DNA of 64,000 nt from Pinus tabuliformis (taxonomy: Eukaryota; Streptophyta; Pinopsida; Pinales; Pinaceae), in NCBI GenBank assembly GCA_031772625.1, contig CM062816.1, forward strand, positions 1,669,027,058-1,669,091,057, given 5' to 3'. Under the pieces are notes generated by a model. The model made no database searches and was not told the DNA's origin. It saw nothing but the letters and a program-made list of their open reading frames with translations. Made by a program: the position numbers and the translations under genes. This document shows, in pieces, positions 9,856-22,031 of this stretch (positions within the stretch are counted from its first letter, which is position 1; every line of letters starts with the position of its first letter).

Positions 9856-11469
9856 TGTTGAAGATAATACTAAGAGGGGGGGTGAATCAGTATTAGCAAG
9901 TCAATAATTTTTCATTTCCATAATCAGATTCATATACACTACTTCAGTTAATGGAACTCGCATGTATACGCAACTGTGTTTAAGGCAACTAGCGTATATC
10001 CAGCAAACTTAAGATTCAGTTAATTCATCATATGTTGATCTTTAATCAGTGGATCAGAACCATATAAACAGTAACTAGGTGTAGTAAAAATAGAACAAAC
10101 AATCACACACATGAACACAAGATATAAGGTGGAAACCCAATTTGGGTGAAAACCACCTACTACAATCGTCTCTATCTTTTTTAATAATAAGAAACTTCTT
10201 TTTACAATTTTTGTACTGGTGCGGACTTATACCAGTATGCAAGCTTCTACCTGCAGAAGGCTACAACCTTCTCTCATTCTCCAGCTTCTCCTGGAAGGGA
10301 GCTACAAACCCCTAGCTCTTGTACTAGCTTATATGTTTACTAGTACGTAGGTGCCGGCTTATAGAAGGATACAACCTTCTCTTTTCTTCCAGGGACCACG
10401 TTTCATAAATTTTCAGACTGGATCCATCAACAACATCATTCAATCATCAAATATATCTGCATCAACCAATCTCCTATTGAACCAACCACAACTGAATCAT
10501 TCAATCTCTTTGACAACCCTTCAATCTAGTCTTTCAGAATGTTGTAACCAGAATACAGTAACCAAAACCCAAGCCAGAACCCAGAACACTACAACAGCAA
10601 ATAGAAGCAGCTAAAACATATTTTATAAGGTATATGCTACTTCCATGTGTCGAACCTGCGTGCATACGCTCTTTTCTCAAGGAGAACCTGTGTACAGATC
10701 TGCAAATCAAATTTAAGATGTATACGTTGTTTTGATAAGTAGAACCATCGTGTATATGTGCCTTTTCTAAAGTGAGCCTGCATACAGATCTGTAAATGAT
10801 GATTTAAACATTACAACAATTCCAGACTTCAGTTATACCCAGATCATCATATTTACAGACTACAACATGCGCCAATTATTCAGATAAATGATAAAACCAC
10901 ATAAAGATACTTCACTTCAAGCCTTAAGATCTTGACCCATCACTAGATCGTATCCTTCATCAAGCACTGAGGTTCATCCTTGGTTCAGATCCAACTATGC
11001 ACCATAACCCAATAACCAATATACAAGATCTTGCTCTTCATCAGATATTCAATACTTGAGTACCTTGGCCTAATGATCTTCCCCTCCTTTTATAGTCTTA
11101 GGCCTTACTCAATACCATGGACCAAAACCACTTAGGACCAATACCTTGGACCCAATACCTGGGGTCAATACCTCGGACCAAATACCTTGGACCAATACCA
11201 TGGATCAAAATACCATGGACCAAATACCTTGGACCAAAACTTAGTTTTCCAAGATATACACGCCTTGCATTCTGTGAAAGTGTGTGTGTATGTATACGCG
11301 ACTTGTATATAGTGAACTTGCATGTATATGCGGCTTGGCCAATGGTGAACCTATGTATACCTCTCTTTCTTCATTCTGATCTAAACTTTGTGTTGTTATC
11401 CTGTTGAACTGTGATATGTCATCTAAGTGAGTTGCCATCAAGGACAACAGCCGTGTCATAACGCCAACA
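9856..11469 (-). repeat. 5' LTR of copia-1 (1,614 bp)
   Basis: It runs from TGTTGA to CCAACA on the plus strand, and the PBS lies just inside. The promoter for the element would be the TATA box at 11088-11094 (minus strand). It differs from the 3' LTR by scattered substitutions and a few short indels. Confidence 0.93.
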
Positions 11470-12225
11470 ATTCATTTCTATTTAATATGGATCTAGGATG
11501 ATGAGTATTATAACACGGAAATCAATGCACACTATAAATCTAATTACTTTGAAAGAAATGGGCATCATTAATCTAGTTACATTAGATTAGAAATTAACAT
11601 TTATACTGAATTCAATGCATCTAGTGCAAACAATCAAATAGGATTAGAAATTAACATTTACGCTAAAGTAAATGAATCAAGTGCAATCTATCAAATAAGA
11701 TTAGAAATCAACATATATACTAAAATAAATGCATCTATTCTAATTAAATAATAAAAATAAAATAAAATATTAATATTAAAATAATCTAAAATCGAGTTAG
11801 TGCCTTACTTATGCCTTTACGCCTTTAATTTAGTGAAATTTCAACAATTTTTAGTATCAATATTTTTTCATTTTATTTTATTTATTTATTGTGAGATTTT
11901 GATGCAATTTTAAATCCAACTTATTTTACCTTTTGTAAAATCCTTCCTCTTTCTCTTTGGTTAATAATGTTCAATGTTATATAATATTATGTTAAATATT
12001 ATATAATATTTTTTAAGACATTATAATATTGTAATACTATGTCTAATATAATATAACTCAATCATATGGCTAAAACAAAATCATGCTATCTGCGGAGACC
12101 CACGACATTATTTTCTTCATGTTGCTCTTCAAAGTTTAAGTATTTAGGTAGTAATGCATTCCTCTCACAAAAAAACTCCACTACTTCCCAACACTAAAAC
12201 TATGATCATAAAAAAAAACAATTGT
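11470..12225. repeat. Right half of host repeat and a 57-bp tandem repeat
   Basis: 11470-11474 is the right TSD (ATTCA), followed by the rest of the T-rich host repeat unit. From 11586 to about 11750 three copies of a 57-bp unit starting ATTAGAAATTAACAT follow (starts 11586, 11643, 11700). From 11750 to 12225 the sequence is AT-rich and nothing further is recognised. Confidence 0.6.
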
Positions 12226-12678
12226 GCATCCTTTGATGGAGTTGCTCAACATACCCTAACAAAAGGAGGAATTGGTGGTTAATTCTTCATAAACAATTCA
12301 CATTTCTTCTCTTTCTATGGAAACATAGGCACAACCACCAACAATTATGTAGAACTATTCACTTTGAACATCCTTCTAAGAGTTGCAAAAGATCTAAACC
12401 TCTCCACCATTCATATCTATGGAGACTCCAAAGTTGTTATAGAATGGATGAATGACACATCTTAATTGAGGAACTACACATTACTAAATGTATATCAAAG
12501 AATTATTACAAATCTTATGCACTTCACTCATATTACATTTGATCACATTTATAGGGACAAGAATCAATGCATCGACTACCTCTTGAAGAATGGACTAGAA
12601 ATGGATGAGGCTAGTTCAAATCTCATCAAAGAAAATGATGGGCACATCACAAAACATATTTTCAACCTATGGAAATAA
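12226..12678 (+). pseudogene. RNase H domain relic of an L1-type LINE
   Basis: A single frame with two stops (near 12283 and 12463) shows the landmarks of an RNase H fold of the RVT_3 kind. These are SFDGV (first Asp), TTNNYVELFTL (Glu), IHIYGDSKVVIEWMND (second Asp) and HIYRDKNQCIDYLLKNGL (final Asp with the R-x-x-N-x-x-x-D context). Such a domain ends ORF2 of many plant L1-type LINEs and is also found in Tat-type gypsy elements. The DHIYRDKN context favours a LINE. No RT was found next to it, so it is an isolated relic. Confidence 0.65.
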
Positions 12679-13217
12679 TTAAATTAAGATATCTCAATCA
12701 TTTTAGCTTCTTTTTGGTTATGAGAACTCACTTGGGCAATATTTCATTTTTCTCATTCCAGACACAAGATGTATGTGAGCAACCTATAAATCATAATATT
12801 TATTTAATATGCACACCCACTAGACATTTCAGGATTCTACCCATTGTTTACATTGTATGATTGCTCTGCTACCTCCACTGATATCATGTCAACAATGTAT
12901 GAAGAAGGAAGGAACTATAAAATTTATCATAAGGTAAGGATAATATCTATTTTGTATTAAAATGATGATATGTGTGCGTCATTTTTGGGCTACAATATGC
13001 TCAGAATAAGATAGGCATATATAGATGTAAATTATTTTATATAAATAATATTACGGGCATTTTTTTCCCTGGAAAACAAAAAAATATAATATTATAATAT
13101 TCACATTTTGTATTATAGTATTCTATTATGTTGTATTAAAGATCTATAGCCTAATGATTTAATGGATATTATAATATTGTTATATTAAAGTTAATATTAT
13201 ATTAATTAAACCTAATA
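12679..13217. other. AT-rich spacer
   Basis: No coding or repeat signal was recognised beyond very high AT content. Confidence 0.4.
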
Positions 13218-13783
13218 ATATTAACATAAAAATATGTTAATATTAAACATTAAATATTAATATTCAATTTAATATCATATTAAAATTATTTATATTATTT
13301 AAATACCTAAATTTGCAACTATCTTGTGCAAATTGGCTGAAAATGTCCACTTGGATGGCAACTTTTACCTCTTTTTCTATTATTTTGAAATTTATTCTAA
13401 ACAAACTCTTCATGGATTTCATGAGAAGCGCCACCTTCATCTCCAAGGCATACACCAACCTTATCTCACTTAAATAACTTAACAAGACGTAAAATGTCTA
13501 ATATTAGCATAAAAATATGTTAATATTAAACATTAAATATTAATATTCAATTTAATATTATATTAAAATTATTTATATTATTTAAATACCTAAATTTGCA
13601 ACTATCTTGTGTAAATTGGCTAAAAATGTCCACTTGGATGGCAACTTTTACCTCTTTTTCTATTATTTTGAAATTTATTCTAAACAAAATCTTCATGGAT
13701 TTCATGAGAAGCACCACCTTCATCTCCAAGGCATACACCAATCTTATCTCACTTAAATAACTTAACAAGATGTAAAATGTCTA
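13218..13783. repeat. 283-bp direct tandem duplication
   Basis: Unit 1 (13218-13500) and unit 2 (13501-13783) are nearly identical, each ending GTAAAATGTCTA, with only a handful of substitutions. On the minus strand each unit can code a 73-residue frame starting MLSYLSEIRLVYALEMK, once per copy. The two frames are conserved only because the duplication is recent, so no function is claimed. Confidence 0.88.
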
Positions 13784-14624
13784 ACTTAATATTATATAAG
13801 ATATCTAGCTTATATTAAATCTACTATCATAATGATAAATAATTATAATATAACAATAATTATAAAATAATCATTATATAATGGAACAACTAATATATAT
13901 TGATAAGTGTCAATCATCATTTATGTGTAGTTTAATTATATAAATTAATAAATAGTAAATAATTATTATCATATCCTGAAGTATTTTAGGTATAAATTTA
14001 TTATTGTTAAAATTTTTACTTTTATTTATTTTTGTGCTACGAAATACATAAATAATAGTGGGTAGTAACTCCCACTAAATATGCTTAATTAAATATAAAT
14101 CCTACCTACTTTGGTAGAAAGATTTGTTTAAATTATGGTAGGCAATAACTCTAGGTAAATATATTTATTTATAAGAGTATATATTTATTTGTTTATATTA
14201 ATCCATGTGATATAAATAATTGCCATATATAATTTTAAAATTAAATGTTTACAACATTTAGGAACATTACAACAGCTCCTCTTTTTTGAGTTGTACAAGT
14301 GCGCTTAATTATAAACAAAATATTTAGATATCCATATGAAGTAACATAATTATATATTAACTTTAGAAATATAAATTAACTAAAAATAAATAAAAAATAA
14401 AAACCTTGCATTTTCACTTTTGATTGTAATCAACATGTATAACTTTTATACTTTACAAAAATATTTGGATACAACATTTACATAAGCTTTAACTTTAGAA
14501 ACCTTACATTTTCACTTTTGATTGTAATCTCTTATACTTTTTAAAAATATTTCGATAGAGCATTTAAATAAACTTTAACTTTAGAAAGATAAGTTAACTA
14601 AAAGTAAAAAAACCTTGAGTAGGA
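13784..14624. repeat. AT-rich spacer with a roughly 100-bp repeat
   Basis: A block starting AACCTTGCATTTTCACTTTT near 14402 recurs near 14490 as AACCTTACATTTTCACTTTT. Both are followed by TTGATTGTAATC, a TATACTTT(A/T)(C/T) run and CTTTAACTTTAGAAA. The rest holds nothing recognised. Confidence 0.5.
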
Positions 14625-14725
14625 AGGCCTATTTCCAAGGACAAGGAGATTTGACCCCTTGACTTAGTGATAGGCGACATACTTAGCAACACGAACTCAA
14701 CCAACTAAGCTATCCCTTGGGGCTA
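14625..14725 (-). repeat. tRNA-like SINE relic
   Basis: The minus strand reads GGATAGCTTAGTTGG, with a perfect A-box (TAGCTTAGTTGG, 14701-14712). About 45 bases downstream is a B-box-like GGTCAAATCTCC (14645-14656). This is the spacing and order of an internal RNA polymerase III promoter in a tRNA-derived SINE head. It does not fold into a clean tRNA (variable region too long, B-box altered), so it is called a relic rather than a tRNA gene. Confidence 0.55.
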
Positions 14726-14778
14726 ACACTTAAATAAACTATTTAGATATCTATACCAATTAATTTAGTTTAAGATCA

Positions 14779-14780
14779 AT

Positions 14781-14818
<38 letters not shown>

Positions 14819-14842
14819 TATAGATATATATATAAAGTGATA
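14779..14842. repeat. (TA)n(GA)n compound microsatellite
   Basis: A TA run passes into a GA run and back into TATAGATATATATA. Simple sequence. Confidence 0.9.
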
Positions 14843-15086
14843 TATAGATGATATTGAAAGCAAAAAAAATGAATTACTTTATAAAGAGATGTATAGTCAT
14901 TTAATTCTTAATATAAAATCGATGTGGCATTTAAAAAATATTATTAATAATAATAAAATTCAATGTGGGTAAAGCAATTGAAAAAAAATAAAATCTTATG
15001 GGTAAAACATTTCAAGTAGTCTCACTATTCAACATTTTGGCCCTTTTTCAGGTATAGTTTTTTTTGTCAATTTTATATAAAATCTG

Positions 15087-15164
15087 GCAAAGATTTGTTG
15101 GGAGTGTAAGTTGAAGTTGTGTAATCTACACAATGCAAGTGGCCAAATTTTCAAGGCATTGAAT

Positions 15165-15214
<50 letters not shown>

Positions 15215-15265
15215 ATTTGTTGGCATTGTAAGTTGAAGTTGTGTAATCTACACAATCCATTGAAT

Positions 15266-15309
<44 letters not shown>

Positions 15310-15400
15310 ATTTGTTGGGATTGTAAATTGAGGTTGTGTAATCTACACAATCCAAATGGCCAAAAAAAATTTCAAGGCATTGAATATATATATGGGCAAG
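15087..15400. repeat. Three copies of a unit separated by (TA)n microsatellites
   Basis: The unit AAAGATTTGTTGG...TTGTGTAATCTACACAAT starts near 15088, 15211 and 15306. The first two copies run into ATTGAATCCA followed by long TA runs (about 15169-15210 and 15269-15305). The palindromic TGTGTAATCTACACA core is kept in all three. Frames here encode only Tyr-Ile repeats and are not genes. Confidence 0.85.
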
Positions 15401-17980
15401 AAAGATCAAATCTCTAAATTTATTTTTAAATTTTCACTCAAAAATATTTACACATCAAAAAATTTGATTCCTCTTTCCACTTGCTAAATTCACAATTAAA
15501 ATAAATCTATATTAATATCGACATTTTTAAAATATATATATCTCCTCTAGTTACTTTTATTTTTAAATTAAAATAACTTTAAATTGAAATAAAGGAAATA
15601 ATAATAATACCACGACCCAAAGGCATTCACAACATTTAAGAACCAACAACCTGAAAGGCATGCCAAAAGAAGAAATAAAGTCCATTTAAATCATTGCTAA
15701 ATAAATCCATAATTGATATTGAAAAATTATGCTTATGTTATGTTGACATATCACCTTAACATGATCATATTACAAGGACTGATAACGAAAGTTTACATAA
15801 TAATAATAAAAATGTGGGTCCTCCATTCTTGATCTAGACACAATTAGGTGCAATAATTTTATCGAGCGATTCCCTTTCAGTTGTTAGTTAAGATGTTTTG
15901 TACTACATGATTTTTCACAAATGTAATTAGTACTTTACATGACAACTGTTTTGTTTCCTGATAATCATTATTCTAATTCTTTGGCTTAGATAATACTTTA
16001 TATATGGATCCATTGTGGAAATATTGTGGACTTATTTCATTGGTGTGCTAAATTTATAAAGATAGGTACCTTAAATGTTGTTGAAACAATTATTGTCTAC
16101 TTAACTTTTTAAGATTAATTTTTATTTTTTAAATCGAAACCCTTATAAATTCATATGACCTAAAATTCAATAGGAATATAAAATTATCAAATAATAAATA
16201 AGAAGCCTATAATATGATAATTGATAGTTATCACCCACTTAAAATGATTAAGGTAGGTATAATATAATAATTAGTGTCTCCCAACCACCTAGAACATCAA
16301 AAGTTAATGGCTCCCACACACTTAGTTGTCTTTTAATATGACACATTGTGACCAGCATAGAAGGGTAGAGGATAATTGAGTTTAGAGATTTATTTTAATT
16401 TTTTAATATGATGTGTAATTGTATTCCTTTATTATTAGAGTTGAAATTTTGTTTATATTAATAAAAAAATTATACAAAATATTTAAATAATATTGACTCA
16501 TAAAAATTTACACATAAATATAATTTTTTCCTATTCATATTCAATTAATATTTAAAATATATCTATGCTCATTAAATATATTATCTCGATGACCCCTCAA
16601 ACTTTCCTCTTATGGATTCATTAATCTCGATGACCCCTCAAACTTTCCTCTTATGGATTCATCATTCTTAGAATTGGGATTCATTCATTAGTAATATCAA
16701 ATATCATTATATTTAATTCACCTCTTTACGTGATATCAAATATCGTCAATCCACGTCATGCTTATGCATATGTTATTTAGGTTTTATGAATATATGATAT
16801 TTATGTTATGTTTAAGGCTTTAAAAGTTTTAGAAACATGTTAGGGTGTTATCTTGTGTTTTTTCTCAATTTTATGAGTATTAGATTTAGGTTATAATAAG
16901 GATGGATGGTAATCGTATCATGTTTTTTGTTTTTGTTTTTTAATTAAGAAATAATAATTATTAAGTTGAGGTATTATTTATTGAAATTTAATATAATGGT
17001 AAATTTTTTTAGTAATTTTTTAAAGATTTTTTATTGATCACATAATTATGTGTAGATGTTTATAATTGGTTTACTGTTAGGGAAATTAGATTAATAAAAA
17101 AGTATTAATTCATTAGCATCGTGATATTTTAAAGTCAAAAAGAGATAAAGTTTATTAGAGTTTGTACAAGTTAATGTAGGCCCAGGAAAATTGGCTCAAA
17201 GCCAAAATTTTTTATGTAAATCAAGTCCAATACCAACAGAAAGTTTTAGAAAAAACATGAACTGTAGACTAAGGAGAAGGCAAGGTTTCCACCTCAATGG
17301 ACTTGGTTGCAACCTTGACCAGGGAAAATTTTAAGGATGGAAATTTATCGTAAAGATTAGAAACCTTGGCGAATCTTATTAATCCATAATATGCAAACTA
17401 TAAAATGGTTCGTGATATTTTAGTAAAAATATTCAAACTTCTAATGATTTTATATAGTCTCTATAAATTTTTGGCGATTTTTAAGGTGAAATGATTTTTT
17501 CTTATAAAATTTGGGCGAATCATTTTTAGGAAAAAATGGGATTTGGCAAATCTTTTTTTTGGAAAAAGCATCGAAAATTAGCCCATCTGTGATATTTAGC
17601 CCCTAAAATTCTCTCTGGCCTTGACCTTAGAAATCAAGTCCAACCCAAGAGCCAAGCCTACCTCAATGTGTGTGGGTCATCATTCTATGTCTTCCAATTA
17701 GAGTTGAATTTCCTTCAACATCACCAAAATTTTATTCTGAGCCATGCATGACAATCCAGTGGGACCCTACCAAGCAGTGTCTTCAAATGATAATATAAAT
17801 CAATTATATGAAACTATTAATTTTTTCTACCTCGCACGTGCATAGTGTCTGACACCCAGTTAGTGATTTCACCCATTAACTTTGTGTCTGAATGTTGTTG
17901 GTGTTCGAGGATTACTTCATCCTCTATGTTAGCCAACTCTTGTTGCACTTTGGGTGGAGTTTGGTTGTGATAGAGTCAAA
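15401..17980. other. AT-rich spacer with a 41-bp duplication
   Basis: The only clear structure is a tandem pair at 16583-16623 and 16624-16664 (ATCTCGATGACCCCTCAAAC...). Otherwise there is no coding or element signal. Confidence 0.5.
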
Positions 17981-19160
17981 GAGAAGACTAGGTGCTAAAG
18001 CGAACCGACAAACCACCTGTAAAGCCTCGAACTCCACCACCTAGACTACATCTCACACATTTTTGCGTCATGGAAGTAGGTGGGTGAATCCTACCATTCC
18101 AAGATTGACCAAGGATGTAATAGGATAGATTTGTGAAGGAAGAGTAAGAGACAGTTCCAAAGAGAATCTAAAGGAACTAGGGTCATGAAAAATGTGATGC
18201 TTGCATTCCTTCCAAATTAGCTAGATAAGGAAGCTAGGGAGCAAATGCCAACCACAATTGAGAATCCGATTGTTAAACGTGTTCGATCTCCATTAAGTGA
18301 TAGAATTGAAAAAATTGGCATGAACACAATCTAATTGCCAAGAAAGTATTATTGATTGAAGCCATAAAGTGTTAGTAAATGGATAGAGATTAAATAACTT
18401 CTCCATGTCTTCCAAGCTATTATGACATAAAAAGCAAAGTGATAGGCCTTGAAAGGCTCTTTTCATCAATTTTATCCCAGGTTCACATCCTTTTGTGGGC
18501 CAAAATCCATAGAATATGCGGTATCTTGGGTCATAGCTTTTGATTCCAAATATTACTCCAAATTGCCAACTTGAGGATCTTAGCATGGTTAGATTCCAAG
18601 TTATAAGCTACTTTTATAGAGGAGGTACCTTTTGGGATGTAACCCCACCTTAGCTTGTTAGGGTCTTCTATGATCGAGATTTTACATTGTTGAAGGGCTT
18701 CCCAAAGTGGATTCCAATGCTCATTGTCTATTAATGGCCCCTAAATCATTCTTGATTTCTCCATTGTGTTTTTTTGAAGCCATATTTCAATAGTCTACCG
18801 TAAGGCAATGGTATTTAGACTTTAGTCTTTTGCATGTATCTTGGAATCCCTCCCAAATGGATAGATTGAGAAATTGATGCTATGAATCCTTACAAAATAA
18901 AGCTGTTTGACCATTTTTTACTTCCCAAAAATAATGGTCTTGAACCAAATTCTTTCCTCTACAATCTAGGTTCCAAATCAAGGATCCGTTTGGAAATTAT
19001 TGTGACATAACCCCTATTATCCCTAGCCCATACTAAAGGTATAAGGAAGAAGTTACTATTATGACCCGACCTCCAAGGTTCAATGATAGAAATGCGGTCA
19101 TAATATTTCTCTCTTTTCAACTTCTTCAAAACATTAAACCAATACCATCGTTGCATTTGT
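17981..19160 (-). pseudogene. C-terminal part of an L1-type LINE ORF2
   Basis: On the minus strand 18586-18293 encodes the zinc-binding zf-RVT region found after the LINE reverse transcriptase: a CFLCHNSLEDMEKLFNLYPF core followed by TLWLQSI. Just downstream (about 18230-18170) a shifted frame reads LIWKECKHHIF, the usual W-K-E/R-R-N motif of LINE C termini. Upstream (19156-18590) a broken stretch with many stops is likely the linker between RT and zf-RVT. Frameshifts and stops show old decay. The RT itself is not recognisable here. Confidence 0.6.
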
Positions 19161-20579
19161 CTCGTCGAGACCTTTCCAATGATATAAACTTTACCTCAAT
19201 TTGACTTACTGATTAAGAGATATGACTGTTTCAAATTAGGCCCATTTAATCTTGCCACATCACATGATGTTTCTCTTGGTGAATACATGACCGCTCTGCC
19301 ACCGTGGAAGAGTCCTCGTAGAATAAGCACATCCTCTGCATAGTCAGAAGTTGGTATACTTAGAAAAAACACAAAACATGAACTCAACCGGAGTCCCAAC
19401 CCCGACCTTGCTAACCCAGCCTGACTCGCTCACTGGACCTCGATCGACGTGATCCCTGACTAGTGGCTCCTGCCCTAACTAGCTTGGTTTCTTTCCTTTG
19501 GTCGAGCATGAACTCGCCCTGAAAGTCGACTTGCCTGACCCCCGACTTGGCGGCTCCCACCGAAAAACTCAACCTATGTAGTAATATTTTGACTTAGTAA
19601 GATTAGAGCGAGCCAAGTCGAACCTTTTGTGTTCAAATTTCCTAAAATATGATTGAGCATGCTTTCATCGAGACCAAGGATTGGACTCTGAGATCTTGCA
19701 TACTTTTCCAGCACACCTTAGTCATGAAAATTGTAAATCATTGCGCTTGCGCTACTAGCTACACAATGTTTAAGCGTACATATTCTTATTCCAAAAATTC
19801 ATTGGGATAATAATAAGGACTCGAGTTGTTATCTTTCTTATAAAATACAAAGAGATGTGCATCTAAGTGCACTTCACCAACTCACAGGGAACTTAACCAT
19901 CTCCCAATCACGACATAAATATGCATTTTGCTCAAACTGCCACAACTCACATACATAAAGCATATAATGGAATTAAAAACAATTTGTGCCAACAAATTAT
20001 ATGCATCAACTTAATGGAATAAGCACATAGATTCACCTATCTCTTATACTCAGGCCATATACTTATCTCTCGACATAGCACGACTAGGCAAGATCAGTCA
20101 AAGACAACCCCACTATTCGACTTATCTCGACTAGATAAGACCAGTTGAAGTGACTCAACCAGTTGACTTACCTCGACTTAATAAGACCGGTCAATCAACT
20201 CAACCTACTAAACTTACATCAATTGGACAAGACCAATCGAAAAACTCAAACCAATTTTCTTACCTCGACCGAATAAGGCAGGACTAGTGGAGATAATCCC
20301 AACCATTCAACTTGTCTTGACTCAATCAATCAGTCGAAACTTCTATCTAGGTTGACAATCAAACTGAATAATTCTCTCAAACCATAAAGGAATTTACCAT
20401 TCCTCATCAGTTGCGTAGAGGTTAACATCACATATTTACACCAAAGTCAACATTCCTCAGCATAACACATGTATTAAACAAACAAAGGAATGTAACCCAA
20501 CCTCAAAGAATACACAAGAAGCCAACATTCTCAATCTTACAAGAAACACACATTCCATGCATACAAATGGTATTAAAAT
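19161..20579. repeat. Spacer with degenerate 45-55 bp repeats
   Basis: Between about 20070 and 20345 variants of TTACCTCGACTNGATAAGACCAGTCGAA followed by an ACTCAACC-like stretch recur at roughly 20075, 20125, 20165, 20215, 20260 and 20310. CTTGACT/GACTTGCC fragments are also seen from 19440. No gene was recognised. The last bases (20575-20579, AAAAT) are the left target site of the next element. Confidence 0.5.
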
Positions 20580-21197
20580 TATAGTATACCTAGGGGGATA
20601 ATATGGGGTATAGAGGGAGGTACCCAAGGGAATAATATGATGTAATGATTAAGGATGATAAATAAATGGGCCATAGTTTATAAATAAAGTGGTAAACCCA
20701 CATTATGAAAGGGACCACAAGTAGTTAGGAAATAATGTGATAAGCTCGTGGTATTGGATGTATGGTATTTAGAGACCCATGGTAATGACCCATGGTATTG
20801 TATGTATGAAACCTATATAGAGGCTACAGACTCCCCAATGAGGATGCCAATTATTGTTGTATTGACAAGCATATGGCTTGTGGAGTATTCTCCTTCCTTA
20901 AGAAGTGATTGTATGGTGTTACTCTAACTCAAGGGTTTTATTAATAAAGATATGAAGCTCTTATTAATATAGAGGCTAGAGACCCCCCATTGAGGATGTC
21001 AAGTAATTTGTATTGACAAGCATATGGCTTGTGGAGTGATCTCCTTCTTTTGTAAGGAGTAAATGTATGGTGTTTCCCTACCTCAAGGGTTTTGATATTA
21101 ATAAAGAAGCATTTCCATTTTATATTCTTGGATCAATATTGATATTTCTTGGGTATATTTTCCATTGTTATATATTTTTAGGTCAAATCTATTACTA
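20580..21197 (+). repeat. 5' LTR of the non-autonomous element (618 bp)
   Basis: It starts TATAGTATACC (TGTAGTATACC in the 3' copy, so the first dinucleotide has mutated) and ends ATTACTA against ATTACA. It holds an internal duplication of about 150 bp: a TATAGAGGCTA(C/G)AGA...TCAAGGGTTTT block at about 20815-20940 recurs at about 20968-21092. The 3' LTR has one copy only. Confidence 0.85.
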
Positions 21198-21198
21198 T

Positions 21199-21212
21199 TG
21201 GTACCATAGCTC
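21199..21212 (+). other. Primer-binding site of the non-autonomous element
   Basis: TGGTACCATAGCTC follows the LTR end. It differs at two of twelve positions from the initiator-Met complement TGGTATCAGAGC. Confidence 0.6.
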
Positions 21213-21339
21213 TTTCTTGGGCAAAGCGGGGGAGATTTTTTTTCCTTTTTTGTAGGAATTTTTTGGGTGGCGAGTTTGCAGATCAGATCTGAAACTTTTG
21301 GTGAAAATTTTGTAAAAAAAAAAATAGCAGATCTAAAAT

Positions 21340-21850
21340 CCTTGCAAAAAAATATCCAATTTAAAAAAAACAGTCGAATCAAAGTCCGGATGAGGGAGAT
21401 ATCGCTGCTTAAAATCAGTTGTTTTGCAGAAATTTTTCAGACGACAATTCGTGGACGGTGCCTCTCCAGTAAAATTTTGCAGTTTTTGTAGGGAATATTG
21501 GAAATCTAATTGCATATCTGATATCATCTTGAAAAATCACCCAAATTAATTTAAAAAGAAAAAGAAAAAACGGCCTAATTGGAGTCTGGATGAGGGAGAT
21601 ATCGTTGATTTAAAATCAGTTGTGTTGCATAAATTTTTCTAATGGTAATTCGTGGATGGCGGCTCTCCTGTCATTTTTTGTATTTTTTGTGCATAATTTC
21701 AGAAAACAGTATATATGATCCCCTCTTGAAAAGTCACCCAATTTAAAATAAAAAACCAGCGGATGAATCAGAGTTTAGATGAGGGAGATATCACTGATTT
21801 AAAATCAACTATTTTTTTAGAAATTTTGTGACGGAGGAACAATTGCAGTG
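21340..21850 (+). repeat. Three long direct repeats in the leader
   Basis: The core GGATGAGGGAGATATCGCTG and its variants start near 21386, 21588 and 21777. Each is followed by a TTAAAATCA(G/A)(T/C)(T/A)-type stretch, AAATTTT and, in two copies, AATTCGTGGA(C/T)GG(T/C)GGCTCTCC. The period is about 190-200 bp. They lie between PBS and the ORF start at 22032, the usual place of packaging and dimerisation signals; that role is speculative. Confidence 0.8.
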
Positions 21851-22031
21851 CGGATCTAAGTTTCTAGAGTCCCCATATCGATATTTCAATCACATGGGAA
21901 CATGCAGAATAGTCGTTCTATTTCCGAAAATATCCCATGATAAGGATTCTGATCCGTATTGACCAAGTCATGGCCATTTTAGATTTGCCACATAAAGTAA
22001 GTAAATTTTTTCAAAACCCTCATTTTTCTTC

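Larger units (their letters stand above)
2394..11469 (-). mobile_element. Full-length Ty1/copia LTR retrotransposon (copia-1, Sirevirus-like)
   Basis: A complete but decayed element of 9,076 bp: 5' LTR at 9856-11469, PBS, gag-pol, polypurine tract, 3' LTR at 2394-3994, and a perfect 5-bp TSD (ATTCA). The order protease - integrase - RT - RNase H is that of Ty1/copia. Long LTRs, a gag with several zinc knuckles, an RT core YVDDIIFGS and repeated GGGGGAG tracts before the 3' LTR recall the Sirevirus lineage; that assignment is an inference. The coding region keeps one reading frame but has at least twelve stops, so it cannot act on its own. The two LTRs are visibly very alike, so the insertion is not ancient. 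Confidence 0.93.

Noticed and set aside
13264-13768. Two 73-codon frames with nearly the same protein
   Set aside because: They sit once in each unit of a recent 283-bp duplication, so their likeness is not evidence of selection.
14640-14725. A functional tRNA gene
   Set aside because: The A-box is perfect, but the B-box is altered and the arms do not close into a cloverleaf; a SINE relic fits better.
15029-15350. Frames coding Tyr-Ile repeats
   Set aside because: They are translations of (TA)n microsatellites.
20070-20345. CRISPR-like array
   Set aside because: Repeats are degenerate and contiguous, with no constant spacer length, in a plant-type sequence without cas genes.
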